Of a DNA stretch of 64,000 nt, positions 8,237-15,630 are shown one piece after another. A program made the position numbers and the translations under genes. Origin of the DNA: Ruegeria_C sp041537905 (GTDB lineage: Bacteria; Pseudomonadota; Alphaproteobacteria; Rhodobacterales; Rhodobacteraceae); the NCBI RefSeq assembly GCF_041537905.1, contig NZ_JBGRUO010000017.1, positions 49,836 to 113,835 of the forward strand, written 5' to 3'. Within the stretch, counting starts at the first letter, position 1. Each line of letters opens with the position of its first letter. The notes below the pieces were generated by a model. That model saw only the letters and a list, made by a program, of their open reading frames with translations, did no database searches and was not told the origin of the DNA.

Positions 8237-8430
8237 TGATGAATGCAGAAAGGGTTTCGTTGGTATGGAAAGACCGGAAACCAGCAGTTCTGCGCCCCGC
8301 AGTTCCCGCCACGCTGGGATCATACCGGTCTGCGGGCAATGCGGCTCCGATATGATCTAATTAGACTTTGTGCGGATGGTACGCTGAGTTTTATTTGTCC
8401 TTATCAGCACATGGCCGCTATTCGGAGGAT

Positions 8431-8991
8431 TCAGTTTCTGGCTTCTAAGCGGCGGCGTTTTCTTTCCAGCACTTCTAGGCGCGCTTCCCAATCATAGCGG
8501 GCATCTTCAAGGGTCGGCATCCAGTGCAACTCACCGGCCCCGCGCCAGGGGTCAAGAACGATTCCGTCCTGAAATCCGTCGCCCCGCCTGCTGATGATGG
8601 CGGTGCTGTGATCGACGCGAAAACCGTTGCGCGGTTCGGCAATGGCCCGGTGCATGGTCAGGGTCTGAAAGTTTTCCTGCTTGAGCCGCGCTTCGATATC
8701 TTCGGCCCATTGGTAACACAGGCCACGGTCCTTGATTCCGGCGTTGACCTTGGCGTTGTGGACCAGCGGCGGATCGGTGATGTCATATTCCTGCGCCAGT
8801 TGGGCGGAATAGCCATAGGCAATGCGTGCGGCGCGCTGTGCTTCCTCGGGATCGACCTCGGGGCCGAGCGAGCGAATCTCCTGCGCCAGCAGATCGACAT
8901 CGGCGCGGTCCACGTTAACCGGTTGATGCGCACAAGCGCTGATCAGCGCAAGCATCAGCAGGGCCAAGGCGGATTTGAACACTCGTATCAT
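8431..8991 (-). CDS. Hypothetical lipoprotein
   Basis: 186 residues from the ATG at 8991. The N-terminus is a lipoprotein signal ending LISAC, with Cys20 as the lipidation site. The mature protein has an Asp/Glu-rich helical start (VDLLAQEIRSLGPEVDPEEAQRAARIAY), a conserved-looking GLCYQWAEDIEARLK and FRVDHSTAIISRRGDGFQDGIVLDPWRGAGELHW, and a basic coiled C-terminus. The Cys...His...Asp order in the latter segments is reminiscent of NlpC/transglutaminase-like folds, but this is only an impression. It lies 67 bases downstream of hisE on the same strand and may be co-transcribed without a histidine role. Confidence 0.75.
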   Translation of the reverse strand: MIRVFKSALALLMLALISACAHQPVNVDRADVDLLAQEIRSLGPEVDPEEAQRAARIAYGYSAQLAQEYDITDPPLVHNAKVNAGIKDRGLCYQWAEDIEARLKQENFQTLTMHRAIAEPRNGFRVDHSTAIISRRGDGFQDGIVLDPWRGAGELHWMPTLEDARYDWEARLEVLERKRRRLEARN

Positions 8992-9058
8992 AACGTCATC
9001 CCGTGTGAATCGCGGTGAATTTACCCGCTTCCTGCCGCGTTCGGCAGTGGGTTGCAAT

Positions 9059-9376
9059 TCAATCGCCGGATCGTGTGGCTTTTTCGGCAAGACCGCTCAT
9101 ATTCTGACGCCGCGCCAGCTCGTCCAGCACCGCCTCAAGCGATACATCCCGCGCTTCCAGCATGACCAGAAGGTGATAAAGCACATCCGCCGCCTCAGAC
9201 GTCAGCGCGTCGCGGTCGCCCTTTACCGCTTCGATAATGGCCTCGACCGCTTCTTCACCGAATTTTTCGGCGCATTTCTCGGGTCCCTTGGCCAGCAGTC
9301 TGGCGGTCCAGCTGCTGTCGGGGTCAGCGCTTCGACGCGCCTCGATTGTGGCGGCCAGGTCGTGCAATATGCTCAT
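9059..9376 (-). CDS. hisE: Phosphoribosyl-ATP diphosphatase
   Basis: 105 residues. HisE hydrolyses phosphoribosyl-ATP to phosphoribosyl-AMP and pyrophosphate, the second step of histidine synthesis. The MazG-like helical core with acidic metal ligands is clear (EKFGEEAVEAIIEAVKGDRDALTSEAADVLYHLLVML, about 40-75). Its ATG overlaps the hisF stop (ATGA), so the two are translationally coupled. The cytosolic HisI partner is not in the window. Confidence 0.95.
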   Translation of the reverse strand: MSILHDLAATIEARRSADPDSSWTARLLAKGPEKCAEKFGEEAVEAIIEAVKGDRDALTSEAADVLYHLLVMLEARDVSLEAVLDELARRQNMSGLAEKATRSGD

Positions 9377-10134
9377 GTCAGCCTCATCGGGATGCCTGCG
9401 GCGGCCATATGTGCCTTGGCCTCATGTATCGTGTATTCGCCAAAATGAAAGATCGAGGCAGCCAGCACGGCGCTGGCGCCACCCTTGGTCACGCCTTCGA
9501 CCAGATGATCCAGATTGCCGACCCCGCCCGAAGCGATCACCGGCACATCTACCGCATCGCTGATCGCGCGGGTCAGCGGCAGGTTGAACCCGGCCTTGGT
9601 GCCGTCACGATCCATCGAGGTCAGCAGGATTTCACCAGCGCCCTTGCCGACCACGGTGCGGGCGAAATCCACCGCGTCGATGCCGGTTGGCTTGCGGCCG
9701 CCATGGGTGAAGATCTCCCATTTGCCGGGCGAGACGGTCTTGGCATCGATGGCGCAGACGATGCATTGGCTGCCGAACTGGTCGGCGGCCTCGGCGATCA
9801 CGTCCGGATTGGCCACGGCGGCGGAGTTGAAGCTGACCTTGTCGGCACCGGCCAGCAGCAGCGCGCGCACGTCCTCGCGGGTGCGAACCCCGCCGCCCAC
9901 CGTCAGGGGCACGAAACACTGTTCCGCCGTGCGCTGCACCACATCGAACATGGTGCCGCGGTTTTCATGAGTGGCATGGATGTCCAGAAAACAGATCTCG
10001 TCCGCACCTGCCGCATCATAGGCCTTGGCAGATTCCACTGGATCGCCCGCATCGCGCAGGCCGACGAAGTTGACCCCCTTCACGACGCGACCATCAGCAA
10101 CATCGAGGCAGGGAATGATACGTGTTTTCAACAT
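9373..10134 (-). CDS. hisF: Imidazole glycerol phosphate synthase, cyclase subunit
   Basis: 253 residues, normal length. The (beta/alpha)8 barrel carries the usual motifs: IIPCLDVADGRVVKGVNF at the start (catalytic Asp11 position), VPLTVGGGVRTREDV, and the second catalytic Asp in TSMDRDGTKAGF. VIASGGVGNLDHL is the phosphate-binding loop. With HisH it converts PRFAR and ammonia to imidazole glycerol phosphate and AICAR. It overlaps hisE. The upstream side is divergent from the DUF302 gene across 117 bases, so hisF needs its own promoter or read-through from the hisA side. Confidence 0.96.
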   Translation of the reverse strand: MLKTRIIPCLDVADGRVVKGVNFVGLRDAGDPVESAKAYDAAGADEICFLDIHATHENRGTMFDVVQRTAEQCFVPLTVGGGVRTREDVRALLLAGADKVSFNSAAVANPDVIAEAADQFGSQCIVCAIDAKTVSPGKWEIFTHGGRKPTGIDAVDFARTVVGKGAGEILLTSMDRDGTKAGFNLPLTRAISDAVDVPVIASGGVGNLDHLVEGVTKGGASAVLAASIFHFGEYTIHEAKAHMAAAGIPMRLT

Positions 10135-10251
10135 GAACTACCCTTTGTTGCGCCACTCCTAGCGGCAAAGCTTCGCCGATGCCAGACTTGTGATTGTAAT
10201 ATGGGCATAAGCCGTGGAAATTGAACGGGAAGTCATAGAGGGAAAGACATC

Positions 10252-10698
10252 ATGCGTGGTTTGTTTTTGGCTGCATTACTCACATTTGGAAGCACGGTAA
10301 CGGCAATGGCTGACGATATCATCAAGGTGAAGACCGACAAATCGGTGAGCGAGGCGTTGGATGCGCTCGAAGCGGCGATCGGCAATGCGGGCGCGACCGT
10401 GTTTGCGCGGATTGATCACGCGGCGGGGGCCGAGAAGATCGGCGACAGCATTCCGGCCAATCAGGTTCTGATTTTCGGCAATCCGAAGATTGGCACACCG
10501 GCGATGAAGATCGACCCGCTTGCCGGGTTGTTTCTGCCGCTCAAGGTGCAGGCCTATGAGGATGCGCAAGGGCAGGTCTGGCTGAGCTATGAAGACCCCA
10601 AAGAGACCTTTGACGAGTTGGACGATGTCGAGAACTCTCCGGCGGTCGAAGTTATGCAGGGCGCGCTGAAGAAGCTGACAGCAGCTGCGGCAGGGTGA
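10252..10698 (+). CDS. Secreted DUF302 protein
   Basis: 148 residues with a signal peptide (residues 1-21, ending TAMA-DD). The mature part is a DUF302 domain: VKTDKSVSEALDALEAAIGNAGATVFARIDHAAGA, then QVLIFGNPKIGTPAM and LPLKVQAYEDAQGQVWLSYEDP. DUF302 proteins are small periplasmic or membrane-associated proteins of unknown biochemical role. A purine-rich GAGGGAAAG precedes the ATG. It sits on the opposite strand inside the his cluster, between hisF and the DUF2867 gene, and its 3' end abuts that gene (stop at 10698, opposing stop at 10700). Confidence 0.85.
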   Translation: MRGLFLAALLTFGSTVTAMADDIIKVKTDKSVSEALDALEAAIGNAGATVFARIDHAAGAEKIGDSIPANQVLIFGNPKIGTPAMKIDPLAGLFLPLKVQAYEDAQGQVWLSYEDPKETFDELDDVENSPAVEVMQGALKKLTAAAAG

Positions 10699-10699
10699 C

Positions 10700-11179
10700 C
10701 TAGATGAACTTTCGGGCCGCGCTTGCGCGGCCCACCCGCGCCAGAGCATTGCGCGCGATCAGGATGTGAAACGGCAGGATCGCGGCCAGATAGAGCCGAC
10801 CGCCCAGATTGTGCCGGTGCACCCAAGTGGCGAGCGAGACACGGCCCGCTTCGGAATGGATAGATACCCTGAAATCAAGATGGCGGTCGTTGAACCCGGC
10901 GATCACCTCAGTGTCGCCATCATGTTCGACCGGGAAAATGCCGACCTTGTCGGCTGCCTCCGGCCCCGTCCTGCTGATCCCGAAAGGGGCCACCAACAGG
11001 CCGCGCAGGCGCACCAGAGCCATCGCCCATGCGGGAAAGCTGGTGATAATCTCTGCCGCCTGCCGGGGCGGCAGGTCTGACGGAACGCTGAAGCAATCCA
11101 GAAAATCGCCTTTGCGGAGCCGTCTGTGCAGCCGACTGGAGCGCGGCAGGTCGGAGCGTGTTACAGATGGCATGGTCAT
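10700..11179 (-). CDS. DUF2867 domain protein
   Basis: 159 residues from the ATG at 11179, four bases after the hisA stop; a TTG at 11194 and an ATG at 11173 are alternatives. The sequence fits DUF2867: FLDCFSVPSDLPPRQAAEIITSFPAWAMALVRLRGLLVAPFG, then DKVGIFPVEHDGDTEVIAGFNDRHLDFRVSI and a hydrophobic C-terminus (GRLYLAAILPFHILIARNALARV) that may contact the membrane. The function is unknown. Close packing behind hisA implies co-transcription, yet no histidine-pathway step is missing that it could fill. Confidence 0.8.
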   Translation of the reverse strand: MTMPSVTRSDLPRSSRLHRRLRKGDFLDCFSVPSDLPPRQAAEIITSFPAWAMALVRLRGLLVAPFGISRTGPEAADKVGIFPVEHDGDTEVIAGFNDRHLDFRVSIHSEAGRVSLATWVHRHNLGGRLYLAAILPFHILIARNALARVGRASAARKFI

Positions 11180-11183
11180 GGGG

Positions 11184-11906
11184 TCATGTGCCAAGCGTCG
11201 TCAGGGCCTCCGCCAGATCAATTGCCCCATCATACAGCGCGCGGCCCGTGATTGCGCCGTTCAGGTCCGCGCCGCAATCGCGCAGGGCGATCAGGTCGGC
11301 GATGGATGACACCCCGCCCGAAGCGATCACCGGGATCGATATGGCGCGGGCAAGCGCGGCGGTAGCCTGGATATTGGGCCCCTGCATCGCACCGTCGCGG
11401 TTGATATCGGTGTAGATGATCGCAGCCACGCCCGCATCCTCGAATTGCCGCGCCAGATCGGTGACCTCGACATCGGTTTCCTCGGCCCAGCCTTTGGTGG
11501 CAACCATGCCATTGCGGGCGTCGATACCCACGGCGACCTTGCCGGGGAAGGCGCGGGCGGCCTCGCGCACCAGATCGGGGTTTTCGACCGCGACCGTGCC
11601 CAGAATGACGCGAGCCAGCCCTTTATCGAGCCATCCTTCAATGGTGGCCATGTCGCGAATGCCGCCGCCAAGTTGGGCGGGCACGTCGCAGTCACGCAGG
11701 ATCGCCTCGACCGGGGCTGCATTGACCGGCTCACCGGCAAATGCTCCGTTCAGATCGACCAGATGCAGCCATTCGCAACCCGCTTCGACAAAGGCGCGGG
11801 CCTGCGCAGCGGGGTCGTCGTTGAACACCGTCGCTGCCTCCATCTCGCCGCGCAATAGTCGCACGGCCTGACCGTCCTTGAGATCGATGGCAGGGTATAG
11901 GATCAT
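11184..11906 (-). CDS. hisA: ProFAR isomerase
   Basis: 240 residues from the ATG at 11906 (MILYPAIDLKDGQAVRL); the open frame extends further upstream, but this start matches the family. It isomerises ProFAR to PRFAR by an Amadori rearrangement. The barrel shows the first catalytic Asp in PAIDLKDG, QLGGGIRD, VGIDARNG, the second Asp in YTDINRDGAMQG, and VIASGGVSSIADL for phosphate. It is separated from hisH by the oppositely oriented DUF2147 gene and followed within four bases by the DUF2867 gene. Confidence 0.96.
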   Translation of the reverse strand: MILYPAIDLKDGQAVRLLRGEMEAATVFNDDPAAQARAFVEAGCEWLHLVDLNGAFAGEPVNAAPVEAILRDCDVPAQLGGGIRDMATIEGWLDKGLARVILGTVAVENPDLVREAARAFPGKVAVGIDARNGMVATKGWAEETDVEVTDLARQFEDAGVAAIIYTDINRDGAMQGPNIQATAALARAISIPVIASGGVSSIADLIALRDCGADLNGAITGRALYDGAIDLAEALTTLGT

Positions 11907-12042
11907 GGGATAAGCGGCCTTCTGCTGATTTAGCCGGGGATATGGCACAGCAGGCGCAGGGGATGCAACGCGACCCAACGTATCGCTTGCCTGAATCGCG
12001 CATTTCCTCACAGTGGCCGCAGTCAACAGGAGGAGACTCAAA

Positions 12043-12441
12043 ATGAAGAAAACGATCCTTGCCGCTGTGACGCTGGTGGGTTTCGCGGCAGTCGCCCATG
12101 CCGATCCGGTCGATGGCATCTGGAAGACGGGCGCAGGCGACGGAGGCGGCTATCTGCACGTGTCCATTGCGCCCTGCGGCAGCGCCATCTGTGGCACGAT
12201 CGACAATGCGTTCAATGCCTCTGGCGACGAAGAGCCGAATTACGAGCATGACGGCAAGCAGATGATCTGGGATATGGTACCGGACGGAAATGGCGCCTAT
12301 AGCGGCGGCAAGATCTGGGATCCGGAAGCGGACAAGACCTACAAGTCGAAGATGACGCTCAATGGCAACACGCTGACCGTCAAAGGGTGCGTCGCAGGCG
12401 GTTTGGTCTGCAGAGGCCAGGACTGGACTCGCGTCCAGTGA
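12043..12441 (+). CDS. Secreted DUF2147 protein
   Basis: 132 residues from the ATG at 12043, preceded by a strong AGGAGGAG. A signal peptide (MKKTILAAVTLVGFAAVAHA) is followed by a DUF2147 domain, a small beta-barrel-like fold: DPVDGIWKTGAGDGGGYLHV, PCGSAICGTI, KIWDPEADKTYKSKMTLNGNTLTVKGCVAGGLVCRGQDWTRV. Four cysteines in pairs suggest two disulfides, fitting a periplasmic location. The family occurs in many Gram-negatives without an established role. It is divergent from hisA and convergent with hisH. Confidence 0.88.
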   Translation: MKKTILAAVTLVGFAAVAHADPVDGIWKTGAGDGGGYLHVSIAPCGSAICGTIDNAFNASGDEEPNYEHDGKQMIWDMVPDGNGAYSGGKIWDPEADKTYKSKMTLNGNTLTVKGCVAGGLVCRGQDWTRVQ

Positions 12442-12457
12442 TCCGCACGGCGCCCCG

Positions 12458-13096
12458 TCAGGGGCGCCAGTTCAGGAAGTTCCCGATCAGTCGCAACCCG
12501 GTGGCTTGGCTCTTTTCCGGATGGAACTGCATGCCGATCATTGTGTCGCGCCCGATTACGGCGGTAACCTCGCCGCCATAGTCAACGTGGGCCAGCCGCT
12601 CTGCCGGATTGGTGACGCGGAACTGATAGGAATGCACGAAATAGGTGTGATCACCGGTCTTGATGCCGTGAAAGACCGGATGATCGCTGTCGATTGCCAG
12701 ATCGTTCCAACCCATATGCGGCACTTTCAGCGCGCCGTCTTCCGGTTCAATTTTCACCACGTCGCCTGACACCCAGCCAAGGCCCGCCGTCTCTTGATAT
12801 TCATGGCCGGTGGTTGCCATCAGTTGCATGCCAACGCAGATGCCCAGAAAGGGCCGGCCGCGCTGTTCCACCGCCTCGACCATCGCGTCATGGATGCCTT
12901 TATGCCCACGCAACTCGGCCGCGCAGGCGGGAAAGGCGCCGTCACCGGGCAGCACCAGCCGATCGGCACGGGCGACAACATCCGCGTCCGAGGTCACCAC
13001 GACCTCACCCGCATCCATCTCTAGCGCCATGCGCTGAAACGCCTTTTCGGCGGAATGCAGATTGCCCGACTCGTAGTCTATGATGGCGGTCAGCAT
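12458..13096 (-). CDS. hisH: Imidazole glycerol phosphate synthase, glutaminase subunit
   Basis: 212 residues from the ATG at 13096, with AAAGGAC upstream; the frame is open for a further 30 codons, but the family begins MLTAIIDYESGNLHS. The class I glutaminase triad is visible: nucleophile Cys in FLGICVGMQL, then His and Glu in MIGMQFHPEKS. It supplies ammonia from glutamine to HisF through the barrel. hisB lies 58 bases upstream on the same strand. The 3' end meets the DUF2147 gene tail to tail. Confidence 0.95.
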   Translation of the reverse strand: MLTAIIDYESGNLHSAEKAFQRMALEMDAGEVVVTSDADVVARADRLVLPGDGAFPACAAELRGHKGIHDAMVEAVEQRGRPFLGICVGMQLMATTGHEYQETAGLGWVSGDVVKIEPEDGALKVPHMGWNDLAIDSDHPVFHGIKTGDHTYFVHSYQFRVTNPAERLAHVDYGGEVTAVIGRDTMIGMQFHPEKSQATGLRLIGNFLNWRP

Positions 13097-13154
13097 CTGG
13101 GTCCTTTCTGCGCGCAACTTGTCCGAAAACCGGAGCACACTTTGCGGGTTGCGC

Positions 13155-13742
13155 TCAAAGCGTGCCTTTGGTCGATGGCACCGCATCGGCCTTGCGCGGA
13201 TCGGTTTCCACCGCTGCGCGCAGCGCGCGGGCCACCGCCTTGAAGGCGGCCTCGGCGATGTGGTGGCTGTTCAGCCCGTGCAACTGGTCCACATGCAGCG
13301 TGATGCCGCCATGGGTGCTGAAGGCCTGAAAGAACTCGCGCACCAGTTCGGTATCGAAGCCGCCGATTTTGGGTGTCGGCAGATCGACATTCCAGATCAG
13401 AAAGGGGCGCGCCGACAGGTCCAGCGCGCAGCGGACCTGTGCGTCATCCATGGGCAGGTGGCATTCGCCATAGCGGCGGATGCCTGTTTTTTCACCCAGA
13501 GCCTCGGCCAGCGCCTGACCCAACGCGATTCCGGTATCCTCGACCGTGTGGTGATCGTCGATATGCGTGTCACCCTTGGCCCGGATCGTCATGTCGATCA
13601 GCGAATGGCGCGACAGTTGGTCCAGCATGTGGTCAAAGAAGCCGACCCCGGTCTGGATGTCATAGCGACCGGTCCCGTCGAGATCGATCTCGACGGAAAT
13701 CTCGGTTTCTGCGGTCTTGCGGCTGATCGTGGCGCGGCGCAT
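13155..13742 (-). CDS. hisB: Imidazoleglycerol-phosphate dehydratase
   Basis: 195 residues, the length of the monofunctional enzyme. The two manganese-binding repeats are clear: FFDHMLDQLSRHS with DDHHTVEDTGIALGQAL, and the later LVREFFQAFSTHGGITLHV with NSHHIAEAAFKAVARAL. It dehydrates imidazole glycerol phosphate to imidazole acetol phosphate. It is the first his gene of the minus-strand set. The 186-base gap to the acetyltransferase stop upstream should hold the operon promoter. Confidence 0.96.
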   Translation of the reverse strand: MRRATISRKTAETEISVEIDLDGTGRYDIQTGVGFFDHMLDQLSRHSLIDMTIRAKGDTHIDDHHTVEDTGIALGQALAEALGEKTGIRRYGECHLPMDDAQVRCALDLSARPFLIWNVDLPTPKIGGFDTELVREFFQAFSTHGGITLHVDQLHGLNSHHIAEAAFKAVARALRAAVETDPRKADAVPSTKGTL

Positions 13743-13928
13743 GGCGAAATCCCTTTGTTTCGGATGTGCTTATAGGTCCGCAAGCAGAGGAATTACCAGA
13801 CCACCAATGATGCAGATGGCGAAGTGTTGCGCCGAAACAGGGGCCGAAACGGGGGATTGCGCGGCAACATCCGTTACAGCCTACACACAGATCGAACGCT
13901 CGCTGACCGCCATCGCTTTCGACGCGTT

Positions 13929-14795
13929 TTAGCCCAGCTCATAGCTGGTGATGCCATAGATCCGGTTCAGATCGATATCGGGCGCATGGTCGGAATACAT
14001 GCGGGCGGTTTCAAACACCTGGGTAAACCCAAGCTGCGCCGCCAGTTTCAGCGCCTCCGCGTTTGGTTCCGGCAGGTCCAGATATACAGTTTCGCCGCGC
14101 TGATCGTCGGGCACTTCCGCAAGCAGTGCGGCCAGCAGGGCGCGGGCGATCTCGGGATCGTCAGCAAAAAGCGGCCCGATCTTGAATCCGCCATGGCAGG
14201 GGCGCAGCGTGGCATAGCCGGTGATGCCATCCTGATCCTGCGCCATGCGGGAGATATGGCCGGGCGCGCCCAGCCAACTGGTCAGAAACACATCGCGCGG
14301 GGCAGGGAAGAGCGCGCGGTCATAGGTTTTTAGCGCCTCTGATGGCTGTCGCAGATGGGTGATGCCGGTTTCGGGCGGTGAGGGGAGCGCCTCCAGCGCC
14401 TGCGCCACGGTGCCGGCAAAGCGGATGTTGCGATAGATCAGCTTGAACCCGTAACGCTTGTAATTCTCCTGCTGCTCGACAACCCCGTCCAGACCCTTGT
14501 TGCGGTCGCCGCAATGGGCCAGCGCCGCCTTGGCCAACTCATAGCCATAGCCCACGCCGCGATAATCGGGATCGGCGATGTAGAACCCCATGAAGGCAAA
14601 GCTGTCGTCATAATTCACCCCCGAGATAGAAGAGATCATCCGACCATCCAGAAACCCGGCCTTGAACCCCTCCGGGTCGGTGGCGGTGAAGCAGCTTGCG
14701 TCCTGAAACCCCGGCCCCCAACCTTCACGCGCGGCCCAGTCCACGGCGGTTTGCACCTGTTCGGGGGTCATGGATCGGATGACGTAGTCGGACAT
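13929..14795 (-). CDS. GNAT-family N-acetyltransferase (two-domain)
   Basis: 288 residues. The N-terminal half is a GNAT domain with the acetyl-CoA loop in YIADPDYRGVGYGYELAKAALAH (about 88-110) and the GLDGVVEQQENYKRYGFK motif typical of the YitH/Acetyltransf_18 group. The C-terminal half (from about 160) is the second domain of such proteins: ITGYATLRPCHGGFKIGPLFADDPEIARALLAALL and ETVYLDLPEPNAEALKLAAQLGF. The substrate is unknown. It lies upstream of hisB on the same strand and beside the tRNA-Gly pair, with no obvious metabolic link to either. Confidence 0.88.
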   Translation of the reverse strand: MSDYVIRSMTPEQVQTAVDWAAREGWGPGFQDASCFTATDPEGFKAGFLDGRMISSISGVNYDDSFAFMGFYIADPDYRGVGYGYELAKAALAHCGDRNKGLDGVVEQQENYKRYGFKLIYRNIRFAGTVAQALEALPSPPETGITHLRQPSEALKTYDRALFPAPRDVFLTSWLGAPGHISRMAQDQDGITGYATLRPCHGGFKIGPLFADDPEIARALLAALLAEVPDDQRGETVYLDLPEPNAEALKLAAQLGFTQVFETARMYSDHAPDIDLNRIYGITSYELG

Positions 14796-14889
14796 CGGGG
14801 CACCTCGCTTCGGATCGTATTGACACCATAGATGTGACGCATTGGGCGACGCTACTAGGCCAAAGCGAAAATCTGAAGAGAGTTTAATT

Positions 14890-14964
14890 TGGAGCGGGCG
14901 AGGCGATTCGAACGCCCGACCCTAACCTTGGCAAGGTTATGCTCTACCCCTGAGCTACGCCCGC
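14890..14964 (-). tRNA. tRNA-Gly (GCC), copy 1
   Basis: Reading the minus strand from 14964, the acceptor GCGGGCG pairs with CGCCCGC, followed by discriminator T and encoded CCA. The anticodon stem-loop is TAACC-TTGCCAA-GGTTA, so the anticodon is GCC. The T loop is GTTCGAATC. It is identical to the copy at 14997-15071. Confidence 0.97.
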
Positions 14965-14996
14965 ATCCATTTGGCCAATCGGCCTGGGGTCTCAAC

Positions 14997-15071
14997 TGGA
15001 GCGGGCGAGGCGATTCGAACGCCCGACCCTAACCTTGGCAAGGTTATGCTCTACCCCTGAGCTACGCCCGC
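14997..15071 (-). tRNA. tRNA-Gly (GCC), copy 2
   Basis: Sequence identical to copy 1, 107 bases apart start to start, with a 32-base spacer. It carries its own CCA. The pair is probably one transcript processed into two tRNAs, with this copy first on the minus strand. Confidence 0.97.
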
Positions 15072-15171
15072 CCGGTTGAGTGAGGAGGGAGATATAAAGT
15101 CCCGTCAGTCCCTGCAAGGGGAAAATGGTTGGTGCGGAAACTTTTTGCCGGTGCGCATCCCGGCGTCAACA

Positions 15172-15555
15172 TCACAGCGCCAGGGTGAGGTTTGTCAGCG
15201 CTGCAAGCAGGATCGAGGTAAAGGTCAGCAGAATGCCAATCTGGCGCAGCAGCAGGATCGGATCGGCTCGACCGAACCCATATGCGTGCAGCACGCGGCC
15301 CAGCAGCAGCAACAGACCCAGCAGGTGCAGGTACCAATGTGCCGCACCTTGCAACTCGGCGATCAGCAACAAGAGCAGGGCAAAAGGCGCGTATTCGGCA
15401 CAGTTGCCTTGTGCCCGCATCGCCTTCATCAGGTCATCGTCGCCGCCATGGCCCATCGAGACGCGCTGCCGCCCGCGCCGGACGATCACATTTACACTCA
15501 AGGCCACAAAAAGAACGGCGATTAGGGATGCGTAAATCGGTGTGACGGAAATCAT
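15172..15555 (-). CDS. MAPEG-family membrane protein
   Basis: 127 residues from the ATG at 15555 (MISVTPIYASLIAVLFVALSV). Four hydrophobic segments and the family signature RVSMGHGGDDDLMKAMRAQGNCAEYAPFALLLLLI (about 34-68), with the E/N/E-type polar residues inside the membrane, identify MAPEG, the fold of microsomal glutathione transferases. Bacterial members may use glutathione, but this short form has not been assigned a substrate. It lies downstream of pyruvate carboxylase on the same strand, separated by a strong hairpin. Confidence 0.88.
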   Translation of the reverse strand: MISVTPIYASLIAVLFVALSVNVIVRRGRQRVSMGHGGDDDLMKAMRAQGNCAEYAPFALLLLLIAELQGAAHWYLHLLGLLLLLGRVLHAYGFGRADPILLLRQIGILLTFTSILLAALTNLTLAL

Positions 15556-15580
15556 GCGCTCTGCCCCGGTCTGTTGCAAT

Positions 15581-15614
15581 CGACCCTGCGCCAACCGAAA
15601 TCGGTGCAGGGTCG
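15581..15614 (-). terminator. Compound hairpin downstream of pyruvate carboxylase
   Basis: CGACCCTGC (15581-15589) pairs with GCAGGGTCG (15606-15614), and the interior forms a second stem ACCG-AAAT-CGGT (15594-15605). It starts 17 bases past the pyc stop. There is no T-run, so it is either a weak terminator or a 3' stabilising hairpin. Confidence 0.5.
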
Positions 15615-15630
15615 CTCGGCAGATAGCACG

